From NCBI GenBank assembly GCA_023264435.1, contig JAHFMK010000001.1, forward strand, positions 1-28,523: DNA of 28,523 bases. The letters run 5' to 3'. This document shows, piece after piece, positions 22,804 through 28,523 of this stretch (positions within the stretch are counted from its first letter, which is position 1; each line of letters begins with the position of its first letter). The notes beneath the pieces are model-generated. The model searched no databases. It was not told the origin of the DNA and was given only the letters and a program-made list of their open reading frames with translations. Source of the stretch: Candidatus Kaiserbacteria bacterium. GTDB taxonomy: Bacteria > Patescibacteriota > Minisyncoccia > Phycocordibacterales > UBA918. The position numbers were made by a program, and so were the translations under genes.

Positions 22804-24081
22804 TTAGATACTTACTTCATCACCAACTGAAAGACCTGCTACCACCTCAGTATTATCGAGATCATTGATACCAATTGTTACTTCTCGTTCAATAACACCA
22901 CTCGCAGTTTTTAGTTGTACATAATACTTTCCTTCACGCTTATAAATCGCACGATTAGGAATCATCACCGCAACATCTTTGAGAGACATACTTGTTGAGA
23001 GTTCAATTGCAGGAATATTTGGTGTTGCAATTTCTCCGAGTGAAATACGTATCGCAGTGATTTTTCCATCACTCGGTGCCAGAATGCGACGATTATTAAA
23101 TGCTGATTGTGCGATCTGCAATGCCCCACGCGCACTCTCCACTTGTGCCTGTGCCGTTGCAACATCTTCTGGTCGTGCAGATGAAACCACCGATGCAAGA
23201 TTTGCTTCAGCTTGACTGACTGTTGATTGAGCAGTTGCAATTGTCTGATTTTTTGTTTGAAGTGCTGATTGATATGCGGATTCCCTTGTTACATAATCAG
23301 TTGCCTTCTTATTTGGAAGAGAAATTATCCATGTGCGATTTGCACGAGCATCTTTAGGAAATTGAATATACAATCCAGAATTTCCGAGTGGTTGTGGTGT
23401 AATAATAAATGCTGATTCAGTACCCTCAACAAGTCCTGATGTTCGATATGATAAACCTGACTGTGCAGCAGAAGCGTATGTTTTTACTATAATATTCCCC
23501 TCTTTTCCAAGCGTATAACTCCCCGTTATCTTTGGAGCTTCTTCTTCTTCAGTAGAATCAATTTTCTCTGGATAGGCCTGTGGTGACACATTAAGAAGAG
23601 CGGTATACGCATTTTGTACCAATACAGATTGTTGTTGTGTCACTTCCGCCAAATTGACTTTTGCATTTTCAAGTGCTGTGCGTGCAATATCAATAGTTGG
23701 TCCTGTCGCACCATTGAGTACCTTCTGATAATTTGCGTTTGCAATACTCAAGGCTGCCTCTGCCTGCATAATTGGTCCTTGTGTATTTTCCTGATCTAGA
23801 GATGCAAGTACCATATCTTTTTTTACCTCATCACCAACGTGTACCGGAATGTCATCAATACGGCCTCCTGCAAGAAATCCAAGTGAGAGATGTTGTGCAG
23901 ATTTTGGACTCATGTCTTTATTGAGCGAGATACTCCCAGAAGTTGCTCGAATAAATTGCGATACTGAAATACTTGTACGTTGCATATCGTGCAATACATA
24001 GAGAATACCCCCTGCAATAACAAGCGACACCGTAATAACGAGTAATGGTTTATGTAAAAATGCAATAAGTTTTGTTTTCAT
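22804..24081 (-). CDS. HlyD/RND-type adaptor lacking the beta-barrel domain, with extra hairpin-tip domain
   Basis: This is a 425-residue protein: anchor (about 13-30), first lipoyl half (DDIPVHVGDEVKKDMVLAS, 76-94), coiled-coil arm (about 100-165), an extra beta-rich region (about 167-279, with APKITGSYT, SYRTSGLVEGT and GLYIQFP), the second arm (about 280-330), second lipoyl half (RILAPSDGKITAIRISLGE, 332-350), and then directly the membrane-proximal part (VAVMIPNRAIYKREGKYYV, 370-388). The roughly 90-residue beta-barrel expected between IELSTS and VAVMIPN is absent, although the frame is clean. It starts 2 nt after the MarR gene stop, so efflux and regulator are one operon. Confidence 0.87.
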   Translation of the reverse strand: MKTKLIAFLHKPLLVITVSLVIAGGILYVLHDMQRTSISVSQFIRATSGSISLNKDMSPKSAQHLSLGFLAGGRIDDIPVHVGDEVKKDMVLASLDQENTQGPIMQAEAALSIANANYQKVLNGATGPTIDIARTALENAKVNLAEVTQQQSVLVQNAYTALLNVSPQAYPEKIDSTEEEEAPKITGSYTLGKEGNIIVKTYASAAQSGLSYRTSGLVEGTESAFIITPQPLGNSGLYIQFPKDARANRTWIISLPNKKATDYVTRESAYQSALQTKNQTIATAQSTVSQAEANLASVVSSARPEDVATAQAQVESARGALQIAQSAFNNRRILAPSDGKITAIRISLGEIATPNIPAIELSTSMSLKDVAVMIPNRAIYKREGKYYVQLKTASGVIEREVTIGINDLDNTEVVAGLSVGDEVSI

Positions 24082-24083
24082 GA

Positions 24084-24503
24084 TTATGCTTCAATTATAC
24101 GTGCAATAATTCTTTCTAATTCTGCTTTATCGTTCACTGAAAGACACGCAGTTATCTCATCAAGAATTTTTGTTTTTTGTTTTTGTAGTCCATTAATTTG
24201 TTTTTTTGCTTTTTGAGTCAAGCGAATATGCACTACTCTTCGGTCTTCATCATCACGTGTTCTATGAACTAACTCTTGCTTCTCCAACTTCTCAATAAGC
24301 GCGGTTGCTGAAGGTGGCTTGACGTTAAGATGATGTGCAATTGCGTCCATACTCTGGTTCTTTGCTTGTCCCACAAACCACAAAACCTCTAGTTGTGCGA
24401 TGGTTAAATCATGTTTTAGATTATTATCCCGCATACGCTCATTAATCTTGCGTCTTAGATGTAAGAGTAATTCGGGCAAACGTGATGTATTCGTATTATT
24501 CAT
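24084..24503 (-). CDS. MarR-family transcriptional regulator
   Basis: This 139-residue protein has the winged-helix MarR fold: LTIAQLEVLWFVGQ (33-46), helix-turn-helix MDAIAHHLNVKPPSATALIEKLEKQ (52-76, start and end only), and the wing RTRDDEDRRVVHIRLTQKAK (81-100) with the conserved DxRR. N- and C-terminal helices would form the dimer. It heads the operon of the two adaptors and the MFS exporter and probably represses it until a ligand binds. A 37-bp inverted repeat covers its -10 box and its start codon, which points to autoregulation. Confidence 0.93.
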   Translation of the reverse strand: MNNTNTSRLPELLLHLRRKINERMRDNNLKHDLTIAQLEVLWFVGQAKNQSMDAIAHHLNVKPPSATALIEKLEKQELVHRTRDDEDRRVVHIRLTQKAKKQINGLQKQKTKILDEITACLSVNDKAELERIIARIIEA

Positions 24504-24538
24504 AGTTAGTGTGCCTAATAGTTAGGCACACTAACTAT
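24502..24538. promoter_or_regulatory. MarR operator: 37-bp inverted repeat over the -10 box and start codon
   Basis: Two 17-nt arms (24502-24518 and 24522-24538) are perfectly complementary with a 3-nt centre. The right part contains a second, smaller repeat, TAGTTAG-GCACA-CTAACTA (24519-24537), so two overlapping dimer sites may exist. The element covers the -10 box and the ATG of the MarR gene, so bound protein would block transcription. Confidence 0.85.
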
Positions 24539-24561
24539 ATAGGAAATTGAAAATATGTCAA
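24534..24561 (-). promoter_or_regulatory. Promoter of the MarR-efflux operon
   Basis: On the minus strand, consensus -35 TTGACA (24556-24561) is followed by a 16-nt spacer and -10 TATAGT (24534-24539). The expected start lies near 24527, inside the operator, giving an untranslated leader of about 24 nt. This is the strongest -35 box in the window. Confidence 0.8.
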
Positions 24562-24606
24562 TACTATATTAACCGTGTAAACACACTTATTGAGTTGTTC
24601 GCACAC

Positions 24607-24996
24607 TTATGAGGTGAATTCTATCTCAAATGGATACATCCCCATGCCACAAGTACCATTGAGTATACCTACCTCGTGCACACCAATGTTTATCTCAGTA
24701 ACACCTGAGGCGGGGAGCGTACTGCTTATGTCCATACTTGGAATACGCACCGATGCCGAACAATCGAACGTACCATTTGTATTAAAACGGACAATCGTAG
24801 GGATACCTGCTTTGGCAGTACTCTTTCGCGGAAGATATCCTCCCTTTGCGGTAACATCAACAATTTGTGTACCATTAACAATCGATACATTATTTTGAGG
24901 AACGTGAACAGCGGTATTCGTAGCATTCTTTGAAAAAAATAATGCTCCACCGATGAGAAAGAGTGCGATAATAATTGAAATTATAGTTATTTTCAT
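24607..24996 (-). CDS. Membrane-anchored cupredoxin-like copper protein
   Basis: This is a 129-residue protein with a signal anchor (about 3-21) and a cupredoxin-like beta-sandwich (about 43-127). The pattern VDVTAKGGYLP, AGIPTIVRFNTNGTFDCS (63-80), and the C-terminal ligand loop NGTCGMGMYPFEIEF (113-127) fits EfeO/cupredoxin_1-type domains in copper operons. Candidate copper ligands are C79, C116, M118 and M120; the usual histidine ligands are not evident, so a Cys/Met site for Cu(I) is more likely than a blue-copper centre. It is the last gene of the copper operon, 12 nt after the HMA-TauE gene, and would bind copper outside the membrane. Confidence 0.78.
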   Translation of the reverse strand: MKITIISIIIALFLIGGALFFSKNATNTAVHVPQNNVSIVNGTQIVDVTAKGGYLPRKSTAKAGIPTIVRFNTNGTFDCSASVRIPSMDISSTLPASGVTEINIGVHEVGILNGTCGMGMYPFEIEFTS

Positions 24997-25008
24997 AGAA
25001 TGATTATA

Positions 25009-26040
25009 CTAAAAATTAAAGACGGGAGGAATAATACCCAGTATAACCAGACTGTTAATGAGATTAAATACTGCAAAAAGAATGACAATCAATCCTGCTG
25101 ATTTGAAAAAAATACCTGACCGTGCATTCTTGGCAATACTGAATGAACCAAAACTAATGAGTGAAAGAACGGGCAATGTACCGAGTGCAAATACAAGCAT
25201 CGTAAGACCGCCACTTATAAAACTTCCCGTCGAAAGTGCATAAAGTTGCATTGACTGTGTAAATCCACACGGGAGAAAAAATGTTGCCACGCCCACAAGA
25301 AGTGGTGTAAGTGTATGGTTGAGTGTTGCGACACCATGTGCACGACGTGCAATAAACTTTGGTACGGTGATTTGCCATTTTTTTGCACCCTGAAATATAT
25401 CTAAAAGATTGATACCGAGCATAAGCATGACAACAGCAATAATGACATTGAGTGTAACGGTCGCAATCGTATTCAATGTAAACGCTGATCCCAATGCACC
25501 AATAACCCCGCCAAAAATAAAGAAAGATACGATACGCCCTGCATGAAACATGAGTTGTGGTTTCACTCGACTTCCCTCTTTTGCAAATGTTGCAGACATT
25601 GAAAGCAAAAGTCCCCCCACTACCGCCATGCATGTAGAAAGTGATGCGATAACACCAATCACAAATGCTGTACCGTATGTCACCTCACCTCCACTCACCA
25701 CATTCACGATACCCATATTTTGGAGCGCAATAAAAACTGCAATAAAGACAAGTGCAACTGGTACCGCAGTTTTGAAGTCCTGCCACTGTGGTGCATGTAC
25801 TTGTTGTTCGACAGACACTGTATAGCCATGTGATAAAAGCGGTGCAGTCAATTCCTTCGCAATTACTTCGGGAGACTTTCCCTCAAACGCACCAACAATG
25901 TCAACAGAATGATTTTTGAGATGTGCCTTTACTTCATGCACATTCGACAAACTCCCGAGTGTCTGTTCTGTCAGTAGTACACACGCATTGCAATGCATAC
26001 CATGCACATGAAAAGTATATTTTTGCTCAGTTGTTTTCAT
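25009..26040 (-). CDS. HMA domain fused to a TauE/SafE-DsbD-like membrane protein (copper handling)
   Basis: This is a 343-residue protein. An N-terminal heavy-metal-associated domain has HGMHCNAC (13-20, C17 and C20). From about residue 91 follow seven to eight membrane helices of the DsbD-like/'sulfite exporter TauE/SafE' type, with STCMAVVGGLLLSMS (135-149) and LPCGFTQSMQLYALSTGS (256-273); C137 and C258 are the paired in-membrane cysteines of this family. Together with CopA it probably moves or delivers copper, or controls its redox state, across the membrane. It begins one base after the copA stop and is followed by the cupredoxin-like gene. Confidence 0.86.
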   Translation of the reverse strand: MKTTEQKYTFHVHGMHCNACVLLTEQTLGSLSNVHEVKAHLKNHSVDIVGAFEGKSPEVIAKELTAPLLSHGYTVSVEQQVHAPQWQDFKTAVPVALVFIAVFIALQNMGIVNVVSGGEVTYGTAFVIGVIASLSTCMAVVGGLLLSMSATFAKEGSRVKPQLMFHAGRIVSFFIFGGVIGALGSAFTLNTIATVTLNVIIAVVMLMLGINLLDIFQGAKKWQITVPKFIARRAHGVATLNHTLTPLLVGVATFFLPCGFTQSMQLYALSTGSFISGGLTMLVFALGTLPVLSLISFGSFSIAKNARSGIFFKSAGLIVILFAVFNLINSLVILGIIPPVFNF

Positions 26041-26041
26041 A

Positions 26042-28339
26042 TTATAATAATTTTATATGCTTTAAACGTAATGAATTAAGCACCACCGTTACACTCTCAA
26101 ATGCCATGATTGACCCCGCAATGGCAGGGCTAAGTGTCCACCCATACACAGGAAAGAGAATACCCGCTGCAATCGGGATACCCACTGAATTGTATCCGAA
26201 TGACCAAATGAGGTTTTGCCATACCGTGCGATTGGTTCGTTTTGCGAGATTGACTGCCTCGGCAACTTTGCCAATGTCACCATTGAGTAAAACAATGTCC
26301 GAACTCTCAATTGCAATGTCTGAGCCATCACTCATAGATATTGCTACATCAGCTTGTGCAAGTGCTGGTGAGTCGTTGACGCCATCTCCAATCATCGCCA
26401 CCTTCAATCCTTTTTTTTGAAGGTCAGCAATGATACGTAATTTATCAGCGGGCTTCACCTCGGTATGCACCTCATCAATACCAAGATGCATCGCTACCGC
26501 TTCCCCTGTTTTTTTATTATCACCTGTTGCCATCACAACACGAAGCCCCAATGCTTTGAGTTTTGCAATTTCTGCCTGTGCATCTGCTTTTATCGTGTCA
26601 TGAATCTTCACGAGTGCGAGTACTGTTTTTGTATCAGCCAAATATAATTCTCGTCCACTTTCAAATTGAGCACCATCAAATTGCTTTTTCAAAGCATCTT
26701 CACTGACTCCCGTTACTTCACTCATATACCCAATTGATCCGAGATAATAAGTATTTCCTTCATAATGTGCCTTAAGTCCCTTACCGGTAATTTCTGAAAT
26801 ATCAGAAACAGATATGTTTTGTACTTTTGATACGCTGAGCCATTCTGCAATACTTGCAGAAATTGGATGTCGTGATGACTTTGTCATGGCGTAAATAAGC
26901 GATTGATGAAATGTTGCTTTTGTACTCTTCTCGTCACCCACATCATGTGCACAAAATATTCCTTCTACTGACAACTTATTCTCAGTGAGTGTACCCGTCT
27001 TATCAAAAACAATTGCCTGCACACCTGCAAGTTTTTCAAGACTTTCTGCATTTTTGATAAGAATACCCCGTCTTGCACCCGTTCCAACACCCGTGATAAT
27101 AGCGGTTGGCGTTGCGAGCCCCAAAGCACAGGGACACGCAATCACGAGGACCGCCATCATGGTAGAAAGTGCAAATGCGAGTGCTTTTGCGAAGCCCATT
27201 GAGGCAGGTGCAAAAAACATCCATGATGCAAACGTAATCACCGCAATCACGAGTACAATATATGTAAACACACCCGATATTTTATCAGCAGTTTTTTCTA
27301 TTGGTGCTTTTGAATTTTGTGCATCTTCAACAATCGTAATGATGTGTGAGAGTGCAGTATCCTTTGCGTCTTTCTCTACACGTATTTTAAGGATTCCCTG
27401 AAAATTTTGCGTTCCTGCAAAGACATTCGCCCCTACAAGCTTATCGACTGGTACCGACTCCCCCGTAAGGTTTGACTCATCCACGCTCGACGTGCCGAAG
27501 GCTACCACACCGTCCACAGGGATACGTTCATTTGGCTTTACAATTACCACATCGCCAATAACCACCTGCTCAATGGGAACTTCTATCTCACTCCCATTTC
27601 GCTCAACGAGTGCAGTCTTGCTTGTGAGCTCAGCGAGTTTTTGCAACGCTTCATTTGTCTTTCGTTTTGCATTTGTTTCAAAATATTGTCCCAGTGCAAT
27701 GAGTCCAATCACCACAATGACGACATCATAAAAATTTGAGGTCACCTCAAGGTAAGGTGCAAGTGTTTCCTCAAATGCAGTCACTGCAAAGGAATAGATG
27801 AATGCAACGATAGTAGAAATACCGACAAGCACATCCATGTTGGCAATACCCGTGCGAAGGAATATCCATACCGCTTTAATGTATCGCCGTCCAATACCAA
27901 ATAATACGAACGTTGCGAAGATAGGCATGAGATGATGAAACACTTCATATACTGTCGTCGACATTTTTGGTACAAGTGCATTATCAGCAAGTGCTTCCCA
28001 AAACATCATCACAAACGAGAAGACGACCATAGGAATAACAAATCTCATTTCAAATGCAATCGCCTGTTCACCCATCGCATGATGCATGGTGCGGTGATCC
28101 ATTCCGTTCATTGTGTCTTTTTTTGCATCATCCTCAAATATATACCCCAATGGTGCAATATCACGATTCATCATTTCAAGTGAAAGCTCTGGACCTGAAA
28201 ATGTTACCTTTGCTTTCTCATTGGCAAGCCCCACCGAAACAGAGGCAACACCTGGAACTTTACCCACTTTATCTTGAATGAGTGTGACACAACTCGCACA
28301 GTGCATCCCCTTAATCGTATATATTTTGGCGGTACTCAT
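26042..28339 (-). CDS. copA: Copper-exporting P1B-type ATPase
   Basis: This is a 765-residue P1B ATPase. Order: an HMA domain with GMHCASC (11-17), a short His/Met-rich linker (about 78-90), eight membrane helices, the actuator with LTGES (291-295), in-membrane CPC (402-404), phosphorylation site DKTGTLT (446-452, D446), nucleotide-domain HP (491-492), TGD (605-607) and hinge GDGVNDSP (651-658). Helix 7 has GYNSVGIP (Y716, N717). In helix 8 the usual MxxSS reads MAFES (745-749), so the first serine is Glu while M745 and S749 remain. The CPC and YN elements make Cu(I) the expected substrate. It lies one base after the csoR-like gene. Confidence 0.95.
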   Translation of the reverse strand: MSTAKIYTIKGMHCASCVTLIQDKVGKVPGVASVSVGLANEKAKVTFSGPELSLEMMNRDIAPLGYIFEDDAKKDTMNGMDHRTMHHAMGEQAIAFEMRFVIPMVVFSFVMMFWEALADNALVPKMSTTVYEVFHHLMPIFATFVLFGIGRRYIKAVWIFLRTGIANMDVLVGISTIVAFIYSFAVTAFEETLAPYLEVTSNFYDVVIVVIGLIALGQYFETNAKRKTNEALQKLAELTSKTALVERNGSEIEVPIEQVVIGDVVIVKPNERIPVDGVVAFGTSSVDESNLTGESVPVDKLVGANVFAGTQNFQGILKIRVEKDAKDTALSHIITIVEDAQNSKAPIEKTADKISGVFTYIVLVIAVITFASWMFFAPASMGFAKALAFALSTMMAVLVIACPCALGLATPTAIITGVGTGARRGILIKNAESLEKLAGVQAIVFDKTGTLTENKLSVEGIFCAHDVGDEKSTKATFHQSLIYAMTKSSRHPISASIAEWLSVSKVQNISVSDISEITGKGLKAHYEGNTYYLGSIGYMSEVTGVSEDALKKQFDGAQFESGRELYLADTKTVLALVKIHDTIKADAQAEIAKLKALGLRVVMATGDNKKTGEAVAMHLGIDEVHTEVKPADKLRIIADLQKKGLKVAMIGDGVNDSPALAQADVAISMSDGSDIAIESSDIVLLNGDIGKVAEAVNLAKRTNRTVWQNLIWSFGYNSVGIPIAAGILFPVYGWTLSPAIAGSIMAFESVTVVLNSLRLKHIKLL

Positions 28340-28340
28340 G

Positions 28341-28523
28341 CTAGTTTCGTTTTAAACCGTATACTTTTAATATTTCTTTCACCGCAACTGCATCTTTTCC
28401 AGCCTTTATTTGATGTACGACACATGATTCCAAATGATTTTCCATAAGCACATCTTCTACACGTGCAAGCGCCTGCTTCACCGCAGACGTTTGTGTAATA
28501 ATATCTATACAATATGCATTGTG
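28341..28523 (-). CDS. csoR: CsoR-family copper-sensing repressor, 5' part outside window
   Basis: The 60 C-terminal residues of a CsoR/DUF156 protein are present; the N-terminal part lies beyond the window. The fragment carries YCIDIITQTSAV, then LMENHLESCV, which give the Cys-His-Cys copper site (C5, H30 and C34 of the fragment). The downstream end AVKEILKVYGLKRN is typical. The repressor binds promoter DNA and releases it when Cu(I) is bound, so it should control copA and the following genes. Its stop is one base before the copA start. Confidence 0.92.
   Translation of the reverse strand, partial: HNAYCIDIITQTSAVKQALARVEDVLMENHLESCVVHQIKAGKDAVAVKEILKVYGLKRN

Noticed and set aside
25154..25633. 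159-codon minus-strand frame in the HMA-TauE region
   Set aside because: It is a different frame of the HMA-TauE gene with a composition unlike any protein family (very rich in Cys and Tyr).
1..28523. CRISPR arrays, tRNA or rRNA genes, insertion sequences, toxin-antitoxin pairs, phage genes
   Set aside because: No repeat-spacer pattern, cloverleaf-like sequence, transposase or phage protein was seen; the AbrB-like protein has no toxin neighbour.

Overview
The window reads as one stretch of a bacterial chromosome: AT-rich, tightly packed, with 28 supported protein genes and no rRNA, tRNA, CRISPR array or insertion sequence that I can see. Genes sit 1-20 nt apart or overlap in TAATG/ATGA junctions. 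TGA is used as a stop (exonuclease, LUD protein, the 128-aa membrane protein), so this is code 11 and not a UGA-recoded lineage. Shine-Dalgarno sites are almost absent, and many transcription units have a -10 box only 6-9 nt before the ATG. This, together with short envelope proteins, an exported bactofilin-like protein, small conserved membrane proteins and HlyD-type adaptors with an extra tip domain, fits a Patescibacteria/CPR genome, probably a parcubacterial one. That placement is inference from gene style, not from a phylogenetic marker.

Layout. 1-4.6 kb (minus): an exported bactofilin-like protein cut by the window edge, two small membrane proteins, a membrane-anchored clan GH-A glycosidase, an EamA-type transporter and a GH1 beta-glycosidase, which together look like a small glycan-use cluster. 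4.6-9.2 kb (minus): a PolB-like 3'-5' exonuclease carrying a 42-bp perfect palindrome in its reading frame, a membrane-anchored YHYH protein, an ATP-grasp/RimB-like fusion, its 7TM partner and RlmB. 9.3-10 kb (plus): a SAM methyltransferase. 10-12.9 kb (minus): a membrane-tethered Clp-like AAA+ protein with a degenerate first ATPase domain, coupled to a small membrane protein. 12.9-14.8 kb (minus): a tandem pair of M14-type carboxypeptidases, one of which has lost key active-site residues. 14.8-15.0 kb: a terminator and a 37-aa acidic protein gene. 15.1-16.9 kb (plus): an AbrB-like regulator, a LUD protein, a small membrane protein and a VOC protein, ended by a bidirectional terminator.

17.0-24.6 kb (minus) is an export region: a MarR regulator with a clear promoter/operator, a periplasmic adaptor without a beta-barrel, a second adaptor that is almost only lipoyl plus beta-barrel, and a DHA2-type MFS exporter; then, from its own promoter, a full-length adaptor with a MacB-type ABC ATPase and permease. 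24.6-28.5 kb (minus) is a copper-resistance operon: csoR (cut by the window edge), copA, an HMA-TauE/DsbD-like fusion and a cupredoxin-like protein, with 1-nt gaps between the first three genes.

Most interesting points: the 42-bp in-frame palindrome that codes for the same 14 residues on both strands; the complementary split adaptors under MarR control; the ATP-grasp/retropepsin fusion with a 7TM partner lacking the transglutaminase part; the pseudo-carboxypeptidase and its 48-bp gene-conversion patch; the Clp-like protein with a dead D1; and the repeated leaderless promoter arrangement.
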